Below, piece by piece: positions 16,537 through 26,898 of a DNA stretch of 35,643 nt (position 1 is the first letter of the stretch; each line of letters opens with the position of its first letter). The stretch comes from Gallibacterium genomosp. 3 (GTDB lineage: Bacteria; Pseudomonadota; Gammaproteobacteria; Enterobacterales; Pasteurellaceae): positions 1 through 35,643 of the forward strand of contig NZ_JTJR01000041.1 of NCBI RefSeq assembly GCF_001678475.1, in the 5' to 3' direction. The notes below the pieces were generated by a model. That model was not told where the DNA came from. It was given only the letters and a program-made list of their open reading frames with translations, and did not search any database. Position numbers and translations under genes: made by a program.

Positions 16537-17670
16537 TTAAATCTCTGCTACTGTCACCCATGATTTAGTTTGTGCTGATTGGGCAATCGCTTCTAATACT
16601 TGAGAAACGTGATAACCAACATAGAAATCAGGGGTAATTGGTTTGTTATAAAGAAGTCCTTCCACAAGATCTCTTACTTCGACTGCTTTTTGATCATTAA
16701 AACCGATACCGTGACCAGCACTAATGCAGAATGGGCGATAATCAGGATGTTCTGGACCAGTTAAAATAGTTTTAAAACCTTGACGATTAGAGGCATCAGC
16801 ATGAAGGTAAAGCTGTAATTCTGCCATTCTTTCTTGAGTGAAACTAAGTGTACCTTTCGTTCCAGTTACCACATAAGTTAATCCCATTTTTCTACCTGCA
16901 GCGATTCGAGAAGATTCAATCGTTCCCATCGCACCATTAGCAAAACGAACTAATGCACTGGCTTGATCTTCATTTTCAACCTCACAAAGTTTATTAGGGT
17001 CTTTTGGATCTGGACGTTGTTTAATCACAGTTTGCATATCACCACAAACTTCTTGGATTTCTGAACCGAGCAAATATTCCGCCATATGTACAATATGGGC
17101 AGCCAGATCGCCAAGCGTACCTAATCCCGCTAAATGACGATAACAATGCCAATCGATAGGTGTATTTGGATTAGCGAGATAATCTTCATTATGAGTGCCA
17201 TAGAAATGAATAACATCACCAATTTCACCACTCGCAATAATTTCACGAGCTAATTGGCTAGTTGGATTTTTAGCATAGTTAAAACCAACAAGTGTTTTCA
17301 CTCCAGCTTGCTTAGCTGCAAGATACATCTGTTTAGCTTCTGCGGCTGTTAATGCAAGTGGCTTTTCAGAATAGACGGTTTTGCCGTGTTGGATTGCGGC
17401 AAGGGCAATCTCTTTGTGTAAGAAATTTGGTGTACAAATATCAACGACATCAACGTTTGGAGCGGCAACTAATTCCTGCCAATTTGCAGTTGAACGGCGG
17501 AAACCGAATTCTTTTGCACGTTGTGCAGCTAATTCAGGTGTTACTTCAGCAAGGTATTCCAACTCTACTTTACCTTGTAAGTTAAAGACGGTTGGTAATT
17601 GTGCATAAGCAATAGCGTGGCAACGGCCAATATAGCCAGTACCAACTAAACCGATTCTTACTTTGTCCAT
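16537..17670 (-). CDS. Gfo/Idh/MocA family oxidoreductase
   Basis: 377 residues from ATG 17668-17670. This start is preferred because GGAGATAAAC precedes it and it begins directly with the Rossmann fold (MDKVRIGLVGTGYIG). A longer reading from 17718 would add 16 residues without a comparable site. The family motif SEKPLAL (Lys, active-site loop) lies near residue 100. Further C-terminal are HCYRHLAGLGTLGDLAAH, with an acid and histidine in the usual active-site positions, and the end sits at VTVAEI. Relatives oxidise inositol, glucosides or other cyclic polyols. It is probably cotranscribed with the symporter. Substrate unknown. Confidence 0.9.
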   Translation of the reverse strand: MDKVRIGLVGTGYIGRCHAIAYAQLPTVFNLQGKVELEYLAEVTPELAAQRAKEFGFRRSTANWQELVAAPNVDVVDICTPNFLHKEIALAAIQHGKTVYSEKPLALTAAEAKQMYLAAKQAGVKTLVGFNYAKNPTSQLAREIIASGEIGDVIHFYGTHNEDYLANPNTPIDWHCYRHLAGLGTLGDLAAHIVHMAEYLLGSEIQEVCGDMQTVIKQRPDPKDPNKLCEVENEDQASALVRFANGAMGTIESSRIAAGRKMGLTYVVTGTKGTLSFTQERMAELQLYLHADASNRQGFKTILTGPEHPDYRPFCISAGHGIGFNDQKAVEVRDLVEGLLYNKPITPDFYVGYHVSQVLEAIAQSAQTKSWVTVAEI

Positions 17671-18014
17671 GTTTATCTCCTTTTTCACTAAGGTGTACGG
17701 ATATCTACTGTTCAACAATCATATCTAAATGGTTTATTAGGTATGGTGGTATTGTAGGATTGTGATTGAGGTGTAACATACTATTGCAAAATGGAAATTT
17801 CAATTCATCTTTTTATTTAAATAAAAAATTTATTTCATTTTTGTGATCTAGGTAGAAATATTGAAAATCTACAAAATAAAAGGCTTGAAATGATTTGAAA
17901 AAGCATATCTATATATCATTGCTCAATAAAAATAAAAGAATATTTGTTCTATATTTTTTTTTGATGAAAAAATAGACAAAGAAATTTTCTGCCTAATATT
18001 AGAGATTATAACGA
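17671..18014. other. Intergenic region upstream of the dehydrogenase gene
   Basis: 344 AT-rich bases without a gene. On the minus strand a TATGAT (17718-17723) is a possible -10 box. A half-good CRP-like sequence TGTGA-N6-TGTAA lies at 17761-17776, too weak to call a site. No terminator for uvrB or the dehydrogenase gene stands out. Confidence 0.5.
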
Positions 18015-20048
18015 TTAATCACCTTGTAATTGCATAAAACGTTCTCGTAACGCATGTAATTGATCTCGAGTTTGTGCCGCTTTTTCAAATTCCAGATCTT
18101 GGGCAAATTTATACATTTGCTGTTCAAGGCGCTTAATCTCTTTTTGTAACTCTTTCGCATTATTCACTGGGAGATAAGTAGCGGTTGGTTCTGCGGCTTT
18201 GGCAATCCGTTGTTTTTTCCCTTTAGGATTAAGGCTTTGACCAATATCTAAGATTTCGCCAATCTTCTTATTTAGCGCTTTTGGCACAATGCCGTGCGCT
18301 TCATTATAAGCTTGTTGTTTTTGACGGCGGCGTTCGGTTTCATCAATCGCACGTTGCATTGATGGAGTAATATGATCAGCGTAAAGAATTGCTTTACCGT
18401 GTAAGTTACGTGCAGCGCGACCAATAGTTTGAATTAAGGAACGCTCTGAACGCAAGAAGCCTTCTTTATCTGCATCAAGAATAGCAACGAGTGATACTTC
18501 TGGCATATCTAATCCTTCACGTAACAAGTTAATACCAACTAAAACATCAAATTCACCTGCACGTAAATCTCGAATAATTTCTACCCGTTCAACAGTATCA
18601 ATGTCTGAGTGTAAATAACGAACTAACACACCATGTTCGGCTAAGTAATCGGTAAGATCTTCAGCCATTTTTTTTGTTAATGTGGTAACGAGAACACGTT
18701 CATTTTTGTCCACTCTTAGGCGGATTTCGGATAATAAATCATCAACTTGTGTAGAAACAGGGCGAACTTCAATTTCAGGATCTAATAATCCAGTTGGACG
18801 AACGACTTGATCGATAATTTCATCGCCTGATTTTTCTAACTCATAAGGACCTGGCGTAGCAGAAACATAAATTGTTTGTGGGGCTAAGCGTTCAAACTCT
18901 TCAAAACGAAGCGGACGATTATCTAAAGCAGAGGGTAGACGAAAACCGTATTCTACTAAGGTTTCTTTACGAGAACGGTCACCACGATACATCCCGCCAA
19001 TTTGTGGAACAGTAACGTGTGATTCATCAATAATTAATAAACCATCACTCGGAATATAATCAAATAGAGTTGGTGGTGGTTCTCCTTCTTTTCGCCCCGA
19101 TAAATAGCGAGAATAGTTTTCAATGCCAGAGCAATAGCCTAATTCATTCATCATTTCGATATCAAATTGAGTACGTTGGGTAATCCGTTGTTCTTCAACT
19201 AATTTATGTTCTTTAATAAAGTATTCTCGCCGCTGAACTAACTCTTGTTTAATTAATTCAATAGCTTCTAAGATGCGTTCTCTTGGTGTGACATAGTGTG
19301 TCTTTGGATAGACGGTATAACGAGGAACTACGCCTAAAGAACGATTTGTTAATGGATCAAATAGACTTAAGCGTTCAATTTCTTCATCAAATAGCTCAAC
19401 GCGTAATGCAACATCATCAGATTCAGCGGGGAAGATATCAATAACATCGCCATGAACACGGAAAGTACCGCGTTGGAACGCTTGATCATTGCGGGTGTAT
19501 TGCAATGCAGCAAGATGCGACAAAATTTGACGCTGATCGATTAATGCCCCGGTTTGTAGATGTAGCATCATTTTTAAATAAGACTCAGGATCGCCCAAAC
19601 CATAGATAGCAGAAACGGAGGTCACCACAATAGTATCGCGGCGTTCCAAAAAAGATTTAGTCGCCGACAACCGCATCTGTTCAATCTGATCATTAATCGA
19701 AGCATCTTTCTCTATAAAAGTATCACTGGCGGGGACATAGGCCTCAGGTTGATAGTAATCATAGTAAGACACGAAATATTCCACCGCATTTTCTGGGAAA
19801 AATGCTTTCATTTCAGCATAGAGTTGCGCTGCGAGCGTTTTATTGGGTGCAAAAATCATGGCAGGACGATTTAACTGTGCAATGACATTAGCAATAGTAA
19901 ATGTTTTACCTGAACCAGTTACACCAAGTAAGGTTTGATGAGCTAAGCCATCATTTAAATTTTCTACTAATTTAGCAATGGCGGCAGGCTGATCGCCAGA
20001 GGGTTTGAAATCAGAATGAAGAATAAAAGGTTTACTATTTTTTTTCAT
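18015..20048 (-). CDS. uvrB: Excinuclease ABC subunit UvrB
   Basis: DNA-damage recognition subunit of nucleotide excision repair; receives DNA from UvrA and recruits UvrC. 677 residues from ATG 20046-20048 ([20 protein letters not shown]), matching the start of the E. coli protein (673). The frame stays open to 20144, but the extra 32 residues have no family counterpart. Visible: Walker [11 protein letters not shown], the beta-hairpin region [21 protein letters not shown] (motif II), QTIGRAARN (motif VI) and a C-terminal UVR motif ([21 protein letters not shown]). No LexA box is evident upstream. The gene is divergent from the yeiH-type gene. Confidence 0.98.
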   Translation of the reverse strand: MKKNSKPFILHSDFKPSGDQPAAIAKLVENLNDGLAHQTLLGVTGSGKTFTIANVIAQLNRPAMIFAPNKTLAAQLYAEMKAFFPENAVEYFVSYYDYYQPEAYVPASDTFIEKDASINDQIEQMRLSATKSFLERRDTIVVTSVSAIYGLGDPESYLKMMLHLQTGALIDQRQILSHLAALQYTRNDQAFQRGTFRVHGDVIDIFPAESDDVALRVELFDEEIERLSLFDPLTNRSLGVVPRYTVYPKTHYVTPRERILEAIELIKQELVQRREYFIKEHKLVEEQRITQRTQFDIEMMNELGYCSGIENYSRYLSGRKEGEPPPTLFDYIPSDGLLIIDESHVTVPQIGGMYRGDRSRKETLVEYGFRLPSALDNRPLRFEEFERLAPQTIYVSATPGPYELEKSGDEIIDQVVRPTGLLDPEIEVRPVSTQVDDLLSEIRLRVDKNERVLVTTLTKKMAEDLTDYLAEHGVLVRYLHSDIDTVERVEIIRDLRAGEFDVLVGINLLREGLDMPEVSLVAILDADKEGFLRSERSLIQTIGRAARNLHGKAILYADHITPSMQRAIDETERRRQKQQAYNEAHGIVPKALNKKIGEILDIGQSLNPKGKKQRIAKAAEPTATYLPVNNAKELQKEIKRLEQQMYKFAQDLEFEKAAQTRDQLHALRERFMQLQGD

Positions 20049-20207
20049 AACAAGGTTATTAAGATCTAAATGCTGGTCGTGAATTTTATCATAGTTCCAG
20101 CATAAGCTGAATTTCTTGCCAGATAACATTGCGGTTCGCCACAATAGAATTCTTGTATATAACGATTTATAATTTCTTATAACATTAATTTATTAGAGAA
20201 ATGAAAA

Positions 20208-21224
20208 ATGACAATAAAATCTTTGTTACCAGGTGTTTTACTTGCTGGTGTAGTAACAGCTATTGCATTTACTTTAACTTATTTGGGGATTGGGAAATCA
20301 TTAGGGATTAGTGCATTAACTTTTGCGATCTTAATTGGTATGTTGGTTGGCAACACGGTTTATCCAAAGATAGCAGAGATTTCCCAAACAGGGGTAAATT
20401 TCTCCAAAGGAATTTTATTGCGTACAGGCATTATTCTGTATGGTTTTCGGATTACTTTTCAACAAATTGATTCGGTTGGGATGAATGCGATTGCTACGGA
20501 TGCTGTAATGTTGCTGTCAACATTTTTGATTGCCTGTTGGTTAGGAATGAAATGGTTAAAAATTGATAGAGAAACAACATTATTGTGTGCGACTGGGGCA
20601 AGTATTTGTGGAGCAGCTGCAGTAATGGCGGCTGAACCAGTGGTAAAAGCTCAATCGCATAAAGTTTCAGTTGCAATAGCTACGGTAGTAATTTTTGGCA
20701 CAATAGCGATGTTTACGTATCCTATATTCCATACTTGGCTTAATCAATTTATTAGTGAGTATCAGTTTGGAATTTATATTGGATCAACAGTACATGAAGT
20801 CGCTCAAGTTTATGCAGCAGGGCAGAATATTAATAGCCAAATAGCAGATAGTGCTGTAATTACTAAAATGATTCGTGTCATGATGTTAGCCCCGTTTTTA
20901 TTAGGCCTTTCTTATTTTTTAAGTCGAGAATCATCATCAGATACACAAACCAGAAAAATTAATATTCCATGGTTTGCTGTTTGGTTCATTATTGTTGCTG
21001 TGATTAATTCTTTCCCGATTGTGTCTGAAATCATTACTCATTGGCTGGTCGAGTTGGATACGATTTTATTAATGATGGCGATGTCTGCATTAGGATTAAC
21101 AACACATATTGATGCAATTAAAAAAGCAGGAGCAAAACCACTTATTCTTGGTTTAATTGTTTTCTTCTGGCTATCGATAGGTGGCTTTTTAATTAATTTG
21201 ATTAGTCAGTTGTTGTTTAAGTAA
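20208..21224 (+). CDS. yeiH: YeiH/UPF0324 family inner-membrane protein (putative exporter)
   Basis: 338 residues with about ten membrane segments, the usual length for UPF0324 (E. coli YeiH, a homolog in H. influenzae). Family motifs: LGISALTFAILIGMLVGN near the N-terminus, GILLRTGIILYGFRITF, and ATGASICGAAAVMAAEPV in the middle. The family has been called a putative sulfate exporter, without direct proof that I know of for this branch. A ribosome-binding site is weak (AGAGAAATGAAAA). A small terminator follows the stop. Confidence 0.9.
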   Translation: MTIKSLLPGVLLAGVVTAIAFTLTYLGIGKSLGISALTFAILIGMLVGNTVYPKIAEISQTGVNFSKGILLRTGIILYGFRITFQQIDSVGMNAIATDAVMLLSTFLIACWLGMKWLKIDRETTLLCATGASICGAAAVMAAEPVVKAQSHKVSVAIATVVIFGTIAMFTYPIFHTWLNQFISEYQFGIYIGSTVHEVAQVYAAGQNINSQIADSAVITKMIRVMMLAPFLLGLSYFLSRESSSDTQTRKINIPWFAVWFIIVAVINSFPIVSEIITHWLVELDTILLMMAMSALGLTTHIDAIKKAGAKPLILGLIVFFWLSIGGFLINLISQLLFK

Positions 21225-21230
21225 ACAAAA

Positions 21231-21258
21231 ATGGGGCAAAAAATGCTCCATTATTTTT
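21231..21258 (+). terminator. Terminator after yeiH
   Basis: ATGGGGC (21231-21237) pairs with GCTCCAT (21245-21251) through one G-T wobble; TATTTTT follows. Confidence 0.65.
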
Positions 21259-21484
21259 AATTGTTAACAAAAAGAAAAAATAGAAAAAGCTTGAAAAATA
21301 GTAAGTTTTGCACAGACTTATTTTTGTCAAGTTTTTTTTTATTTATTTTTTTAGCGAAAAATATAATCTTTACTGGATTTTATATAACTTATTGATTTTA
21401 AAAGAAATGCTATTTTGCAAACAATTTTAATTGTGACTAATATAATCCCTTATCCTACAAGGACTCACAGAAAATTAATAAAAG

Positions 21485-21519
21485 TATTCCACAAAGTTAT
21501 CCACAGGTTGTGTGGATAG
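21485..21519. promoter_or_regulatory. DnaA-box cluster, DARS-like
   Basis: A perfect DnaA box TTATCCACA (21497-21505) faces an inverted box TGTGGATAG (21511-21519, 8/9), and a weak third, TATTCCACA, lies at 21485-21493. The inner two form the dyad TATCCACA-N5-TGTGGATA. Very AT-rich DNA (21260-21460) lies to the left. E. coli DARS1, which reactivates DnaA by nucleotide exchange, is also a three-box cluster beside uvrB. Here the cluster is about 1.4 kb from the uvrB start, beyond yeiH. The rest of 21259-21647 holds no gene that I can see. Confidence 0.5.
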
Positions 21520-21647
21520 AAAAATGTCCTCCAAATTTGAATAATGGATCATCAAATTGGTGAAAATTTAGTATGGAAAGCTAATTAGAGTAGATGTTAT
21601 AGGATAATAGCAATACAGAAACACCTGTATTGCTAGATAGATAATAT

Positions 21648-22841
21648 TTATTTGAGATTACGATAAGTAAATAGCCAATAACCGAAGACAGCAACAGATA
21701 CACAGACAATCATTGTTGCTAACATCGGAATAGCGCTAGTTACTGGCACTAAAGCGAGTAGTGATCCCACAACTGCACCTCCGCCAAAACGTAAAGTACC
21801 TAGTACTGAATTTGCGGTACCAGCCGTCCTCGGGAATTTTTCTAAAATTAATGCAGCTGAATTAGCACCAATAGTAGAATTCATTCCAATAAACCAAGAA
21901 ATTCCAAGTGCCATAGGCCAGAATCCAAGGTCACAAACTGCTACAATGAATAACCACAGCCCTGCGGCAGCTTGCATACCTAAGCCAAATTGCAGCATAC
22001 GTTCAGCACCTACTTTGCCGACAATTTTGCCATTAATTACAGTAAATGTAGCCATAACCGCAATATTCATCATAAAGAAATAACCGAAGTTTTGTACTTT
22101 TACCCCATAAATATCGATATATACGAGTGAACCGGAAGTGAGGAAAGCGAATAAACCGGCAAAAGAAAATGTAGAAACAATTAAATAACCGATCACTTCT
22201 TTGATTCTTAATACACTCCAGAATTGACGTAAGATATTTCTTAAAGAGAAAGCTTGACGTTTTTCTTGATCTAAAGTTTCTGGAATTCGCCATGCAAATA
22301 ACGAACCACTGGTAATTCCAACCACTACTAATAAATAAAAAATCGTATGCCAATGGAAATACTGCACGATATATCCACCAATAATCGGAGCTAACAATGG
22401 AGCAATCATTAGCACTAGAGTGACTAAAGACATCATTTTAGAAAAATCATTTTTACTAAATAGATCACGTAGTAGTGCACCAAGGACAACCACAGGTGCA
22501 GCTGCGAAGAAACCTTGTAATAAGCGTAACCAAATAAAATGATGGATATTATTAATTTGGGTTAGCCCTAATGCAGCAATGGTACTAATCATTAAACCAA
22601 AAAGAATAATTGGTTTACGTCCAACACTATCAGCAATAGGTCCCCAGACTAATTGTCCAACTCCCATTCCGAGAGTGAACATAGTTAAAGTATATTGGAC
22701 TTGACTAGATGGTATGTTTAAATCTTTAGTGATATTTAAAAATGCTGGAAGGTACATATCAATGCCGAGTGGTGGCATCATGGACAATAGTCCTAAAATT
22801 AATACAAAGATAAAGTTAATTCTTACTTTTTTATTTCCCAT
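21648..22841 (-). CDS. bcr: Bcr/CflA family multidrug efflux transporter
   Basis: 397 residues with 12 predicted membrane segments, major facilitator superfamily, drug:proton antiporter group 1. E. coli Bcr exports bicyclomycin and related compounds. The motif A loop reads GQLVWGPIADSVGRKPII between helices 2 and 3, and the N-terminus contains the family motif PPLGIDMYLPAF. The gene follows rsuA by 18 bp on the same strand, an order also found in E. coli and Haemophilus, and is probably cotranscribed with it. Confidence 0.93.
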   Translation of the reverse strand: MGNKKVRINFIFVLILGLLSMMPPLGIDMYLPAFLNITKDLNIPSSQVQYTLTMFTLGMGVGQLVWGPIADSVGRKPIILFGLMISTIAALGLTQINNIHHFIWLRLLQGFFAAAPVVVLGALLRDLFSKNDFSKMMSLVTLVLMIAPLLAPIIGGYIVQYFHWHTIFYLLVVVGITSGSLFAWRIPETLDQEKRQAFSLRNILRQFWSVLRIKEVIGYLIVSTFSFAGLFAFLTSGSLVYIDIYGVKVQNFGYFFMMNIAVMATFTVINGKIVGKVGAERMLQFGLGMQAAAGLWLFIVAVCDLGFWPMALGISWFIGMNSTIGANSAALILEKFPRTAGTANSVLGTLRFGGGAVVGSLLALVPVTSAIPMLATMIVCVSVAVFGYWLFTYRNLK

Positions 22842-22859
22842 TTAAACCTCTTGTTATTG

Positions 22860-23567
22860 TTATTCTAAGAATGATTGAACTTCCTCGTGAGTTAAAGAAC
22901 GATATTCACCTTCTGCGAGGTCTTCATCTAAGATAATTTGCCCAACACGCCAACGATGTAACGCAACCACTTTATTTCCTAGGGCAGCAAACATACGCTT
23001 AACCTGATGATATTTACCCTCAATTAAGGTTAAATTCAAATTGTAATCATTGATTATTTCAATTTGTGCTGGCTTAGTTAGCTGTTTTTCTCCTTTTAAC
23101 AGAATGCCTTGCTGACATTGTTCTAGATAAAAATCTTCGATCGGATCGGCTAATGTTACTAAATAAGTTTTTTCACAATGATGCTTGGGTGATGTAATTC
23201 GGTGTGACCATTGACCATCATCTGTTAATAATACTAACCCAGTTGTATCAACATCTAATCGACCAGCAGTATGTAAGCGATTAGAGAGTGGATAATCAAA
23301 AAATTGATAAACCGTTGGATAGTCACCATCATCTTGTGAACAGATATACCCCTCAGGTTTATACAAAACAAAATACTGATTTCCTGCAACCCAATTTAAT
23401 GTTTCTCCATCAAATTCAATCAGATCATCAGTTGAAACTTTTAAAGCACCGTCTTTAACTAGCGTATTGTTCACTTTAACTAAGTTTTGTCGTAATGCTT
23501 TGGTTGCTTGAGAACGAGAAAGTCCAGTGTATTCGGATAAAAATTTATCTAATCGTTGTTTCATCAT
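22860..23567 (-). CDS. rsuA: 16S rRNA pseudouridine(516) synthase RsuA
   Basis: 235 residues, usual length. It modifies U516 of 16S rRNA. The N-terminal S4 RNA-binding domain is MKQRLDKFLSEYTGLSRSQA. The catalytic motif GRLDVDTTGLVLLTDDG carries the nucleophilic Asp near residue 100. The C-terminal part has EGKYHQVKRMFAALGN, a family signature. Two adjacent ATG codons are possible starts; the first is used here. First gene of the rsuA-bcr unit. Confidence 0.96.
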   Translation of the reverse strand: MMKQRLDKFLSEYTGLSRSQATKALRQNLVKVNNTLVKDGALKVSTDDLIEFDGETLNWVAGNQYFVLYKPEGYICSQDDGDYPTVYQFFDYPLSNRLHTAGRLDVDTTGLVLLTDDGQWSHRITSPKHHCEKTYLVTLADPIEDFYLEQCQQGILLKGEKQLTKPAQIEIINDYNLNLTLIEGKYHQVKRMFAALGNKVVALHRWRVGQIILDEDLAEGEYRSLTHEEVQSFLE

Positions 23568-23641
23568 TTATGTTTATTACTAGGATTCTTGTTTAAGTTA
23601 CAGAAAAAATTGGAGTAATTATTCTAACATTATTTGCAAAA

Positions 23642-23657
23642 TGTGGCATAGCTCACA
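23642..23657. promoter_or_regulatory. CRP-like site, class II position
   Basis: TGTGG-N6-TCACA (23642-23657) matches 9 of 10 half-site bases. Its centre at 23649.5 is 41.5 bp before a start at 23691, predicted from a perfect TATAAT at 23678-23683. Confidence 0.6.
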
Positions 23658-23677
23658 GCTTTCCTGAAAAACGAAAC

Positions 23678-23949
23678 TATAATAAAGGATGGATTTTTAA
23701 TGAGTTCTCTCATTTTTTAGGGTACGGAGCATTGCTCCAACAATAAAATCCATTTTCTGGCTCAAACAATATGAGTGGATGTCAGCAAGTAAATTAATGG
23801 AATATAAATAGACTTTGATGATTTTTATTAGAGCCTGTTAGAACACAGCGGTGGATTGCCCTCAACTTCTCTTATTCCTTTCACGATAAGTAAAGCGGTA
23901 AACCTCTTGCACATTAATCATTTTTTATATGATAGATTAAGGATAGATT
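23678..23949 (+). promoter_or_regulatory. maeB promoter and long structured leader
   Basis: From TATAAT (23678-23683) a leader of about 258 nt runs to the maeB start. It begins with AATGAG-TTCT-CTCATT followed by a T-run, which is terminator-like, then GGAGC-ATT-GCTCC, then a two-part stem in which ATCCA/TGGAT encloses CTCA/TGAG (about 23748-23780). A second possible promoter, TTGCAC with TATGAT after 15 bp, lies directly before the gene. No open reading frame of note is present. Confidence 0.4.
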
Positions 23950-26220
23950 ATGGACGAAAAATTACGCCAAGCAGCCTTGGATTTCCATCAATTTCCAATT
24001 CCTGGGAAAATCGAAGTTACACCAACTAAATCACTTGCAACTCAACAAGATCTCGCACTGGCTTATTCACCAGGGGTAGCAGAACCTTGTTTAGAGATCG
24101 AAAAAGATCCTGCGAATGCTTATAAATATACCTCTCGTGGTAATTTAGTTGCCGTGATTTCAAATGGTACAGCTGTATTAGGATTAGGAAATATTGGTGC
24201 ATTAGCCGGTAAGCCTGTTATGGAAGGAAAGGGCGTATTGTTCAAAAAATTTGCCGGAATTGATGTGTTTGATATTGAAATCAATGAGACCGATCCTGAC
24301 AAATTAATCGATATTATCGCTTCATTAGAACCAACTTTTGGTGGAATTAACCTTGAAGATATTAAAGCACCAGAGTGTTTCTATATTGAGAAAAAATTAC
24401 GTGAACGGATGAAAATTCCTGTGTTCCATGATGACCAACACGGTACAGCTATTATCTGTGCCGCAGCAGTATTAAATGGATTACGTGTTGTAAATAAAGA
24501 TATTAAGAAAGTGAAAGTAGTAGCATCTGGGGCGGGAGCTTCAGCGATTGCTTGTTTAAATTTAATGGTGGCATTAGGGATAGAACGTAAAAATATTACT
24601 ATCTGTGACTCTAAAGGCGTTGTGTATAAAGGACGTGGTGATCATATTGATGAAACCAAACAAGTTTATGCAATTGATGATAATGGTGCACGTACTTTAG
24701 CGGATGCTTTACCAGGGGCAGATATTTTCTTAGGTTGTTCTAAAGCAGGCGTATTAACACCAGAGATGGTGAAAACGATGGCAGATACCCCATTAATTTT
24801 AGCATTAGCTAACCCAGTGCCAGAAATTTTACCACCAGTTGCTAAAGCGGCTCGTCCAGATGCAATTATTTGTACAGGACGTTCTGATTTTCCGAACCAA
24901 GTTAATAATGTACTTTGTTTCCCATTTATTTTCCGTGGTGCGTTAGATGTTCACGCAACAACGATTAATGAAGAAATGAAATTGGCAGCAGTTCGTGCGA
25001 TAGCTGATTTAGCTCTTGCAGAACAAAGTGATGTGGTTTCTTCTGCTTATGGCGAAAGTGAAGTATCGTTTGGTGCAGAATATATTATTCCAAAACCATT
25101 TGATCCTCGTTTAATTGTGAAAATTGCTCCGGCCGTAGCAAAAGCAGCAATGGATACTGGCGTTGCACAAAAACCAATTACTGATTTCAATGCTTATATC
25201 GATCAACTTACACAATTTGTGTATAAGACTAACTTATTTATGAAACCAGTCTTTGCACAAGCAAAATTAGATAAAAAACGTGTGATTTTGACAGATGGTG
25301 AAGAACCACGCGTCTTGCACGCAGTACAAGAAATCAGTAGCTCAGGTATTGCTTATCCGATTTTGATTGGTCGTCCAAGCGTGATTGAACAACGAATCAA
25401 AAATTTAGGGCTTAAGATCGAAGCAGGCAAAGATTTTGATGTTGTGAATAATGAGCAAGATAGCCGTTATACAGAATGTTGGCAGGCTTATTATGAAATT
25501 ATGAAACGTAAAGGGGTAACACCATCTCTTGCAAAACACCGCTTAATTACAGATAGAACAGCGATTGCTTCTATTTTGGTACAGCGTGGTGAAGCGGATG
25601 CAATTATTTGTGGTTTAGTTGGCTCCTATCGTGAACATCTTCAAACATTACGAGATGTCATCGGTGTTGCGGATGGGGTGCATACTTTAGCGACTGTAAA
25701 TAGCTTGGTATTACCAACAGGTAATGTGTTTATTTCAGATACTTTTGTAAATGAAAACCCAACAGCAGAAGAATTGGCAGAGATTACTTTAATGGCAGCA
25801 GAAGAAGTCCAATCTTTTGGGATTGAACCTCAAGTTGCATTATTGTCTAACTCAAATTATGGCTCATCTGATAGCGAAAATGCAGTGAAAATGCGTAAAA
25901 TGCTTGAGTTAGTGAAGGCATGCCGTCCAGATTTAATTATTGATGGTGAAATGCATGGTGATATTGCACTTTCAGAAAACTTGCGTAAAAACATTATGCC
26001 AGATAGCCCAATTAAAGGTGCTGCGAACTTGTTAATTATGCCAAGTATGGAATCTGCTCGTATTAGCTATAACTTATTACGTGCAACGACAACAGCGATT
26101 ACAGTGGGACCGATGTTGATGGGCTTGAAAAAATCAGCACATATTCTTACCCCAGTATCTTCTGTTCGCCGTATTATCAATATGGTGGCAGTTGCAGCTG
26201 TACAAGCACAGAAGAAATAA
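23950..26220 (+). CDS. maeB: NADP-dependent malic enzyme MaeB
   Basis: Oxidative decarboxylation of malate to pyruvate with NADPH formation, cytoplasmic. 756 residues, as in E. coli MaeB (759). The N-terminal malic-enzyme part (about 1-410) shows [39 protein letters not shown] and the dinucleotide motif [15 protein letters not shown]. The C-terminal part (about 425-756) is phosphotransacetylase-like ([36 protein letters not shown]), typical of the large bacterial form and thought to be regulatory. AAGGATAG precedes the ATG. Neighbouring rsuA-bcr and uvrB recall the Haemophilus order. Confidence 0.97.
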   Translation: MDEKLRQAALDFHQFPIPGKIEVTPTKSLATQQDLALAYSPGVAEPCLEIEKDPANAYKYTSRGNLVAVISNGTAVLGLGNIGALAGKPVMEGKGVLFKKFAGIDVFDIEINETDPDKLIDIIASLEPTFGGINLEDIKAPECFYIEKKLRERMKIPVFHDDQHGTAIICAAAVLNGLRVVNKDIKKVKVVASGAGASAIACLNLMVALGIERKNITICDSKGVVYKGRGDHIDETKQVYAIDDNGARTLADALPGADIFLGCSKAGVLTPEMVKTMADTPLILALANPVPEILPPVAKAARPDAIICTGRSDFPNQVNNVLCFPFIFRGALDVHATTINEEMKLAAVRAIADLALAEQSDVVSSAYGESEVSFGAEYIIPKPFDPRLIVKIAPAVAKAAMDTGVAQKPITDFNAYIDQLTQFVYKTNLFMKPVFAQAKLDKKRVILTDGEEPRVLHAVQEISSSGIAYPILIGRPSVIEQRIKNLGLKIEAGKDFDVVNNEQDSRYTECWQAYYEIMKRKGVTPSLAKHRLITDRTAIASILVQRGEADAIICGLVGSYREHLQTLRDVIGVADGVHTLATVNSLVLPTGNVFISDTFVNENPTAEELAEITLMAAEEVQSFGIEPQVALLSNSNYGSSDSENAVKMRKMLELVKACRPDLIIDGEMHGDIALSENLRKNIMPDSPIKGAANLLIMPSMESARISYNLLRATTTAITVGPMLMGLKKSAHILTPVSSVRRIINMVAVAAVQAQKK

Positions 26221-26266
26221 ACTGAGCATTTAGAGTAATTAGTAAAAGATATTTTTATATATAAAA

Positions 26267-26333
26267 GTGTAGTAGACAAAGTGGTTGCTAATCATTATTT
26301 ATAAAGATTATTAACCACTTTTTTATCTACTAC
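26267..26333. repeat. Inverted-repeat element after maeB
   Basis: GTGTAGTAGACAAAGTGGTTGCTAATC pairs imperfectly with GATTATTAACCACTTTTTTATCTACTAC around a short AT loop, a stem of about 25 bp. Its left arm is nearly the reverse complement of the repeat units at 9-75. It may end maeB transcription, although no good T-run follows. Confidence 0.65.
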
Positions 26334-26576
26334 ATCTTCTATTTTTGCATTTTTTAGCTGTTGTGAGTTAAATGTTTAATAATGATTGCTATAAATTAAC
26401 CCACCTTTGTTTTACCAAATTCTCCATATAACCTTCTATTTCTTGCTTTACAAAAGAGTAGAAACTCCAATTTTTACCGATTTTGGAAAATCAGATTTAT
26501 ATATTTTTATTTTGAAGAATGTTGTATTTACTTTATATTGTTCCTATAATTAGGAATAAATTTTAAGGGGTAAAAT

Positions 26577-26858
26577 ATGGAATACAAAGATAAAGATTTT
26601 GGCATAGATGAATTGAAATTGATCGGTAAAGCGCTATATGGTGAGCAGTGGCAAACAAATTTATCAAATGATCTAGGGTTGTCTGATCCTAGGCGGGTTA
26701 GATATTGGTTATCAGGAGGCAGAAAAATTCCAACGGGTATTTGGAATGACTTAGCCAAACTATTAGAACAAAGAAAAAATCTAATAGAGGATCTGTTGAA
26801 AAAAATAGCGGAAAGAGAACACTTAGAAAAGGAAAAAGAGAAGAAAGAGAGTATCTAA
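26577..26858 (+). CDS. Small HTH DNA-binding protein
   Basis: 93 residues. The pattern IGKALYGEQWQTNLSNDLGLSDPRRVRYWLSG resembles phage- and plasmid-borne helix-turn-helix proteins in which a GxxxWQ-type helix is followed by a recognition helix and RYWLSGGRKIP. The C-terminal third is a charged helix (EREHLEKEKEKKES). AAGGGG precedes the ATG at 7 bp, so the gene is probably real. It lies between maeB and the integrase region with its own terminator. It may belong to the accessory element. Function unknown beyond likely DNA binding. Confidence 0.75.
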   Translation: MEYKDKDFGIDELKLIGKALYGEQWQTNLSNDLGLSDPRRVRYWLSGGRKIPTGIWNDLAKLLEQRKNLIEDLLKKIAEREHLEKEKEKKESI

Positions 26859-26874
26859 GCGTGAAGATTAAAAA

Positions 26875-26898
26875 AAAGAGGGTAAAGCCCTCTTTTTT
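26875..26898 (+). terminator. Terminator after the small HTH gene
   Basis: AAAGAGGG (26875-26882) and CCCTCTTT (26888-26895), 5-nt loop, followed by TTTAT. Confidence 0.85.

Noticed and set aside
17761-17776. CRP site ahead of the dehydrogenase gene
   Set aside because: Only one half-site is good and the spacing to a possible -10 box is off a standard class.
20049-20144. 32-residue N-terminal extension of UvrB
   Set aside because: Known UvrB proteins begin at the SKPF-type start; the extension has no family counterpart or ribosome-binding site.
21260-21530. AT-rich stretch with DnaA boxes as a chromosome origin
   Set aside because: Only three boxes, one weak, and no origin-linked genes (gidA/mnmG, mioC, dnaA, rpmH) nearby.
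9-26333. The repeats at both ends as att sites of one large island
   Set aside because: The segment between is core chromosome with housekeeping genes, and the integrase lies outside it.
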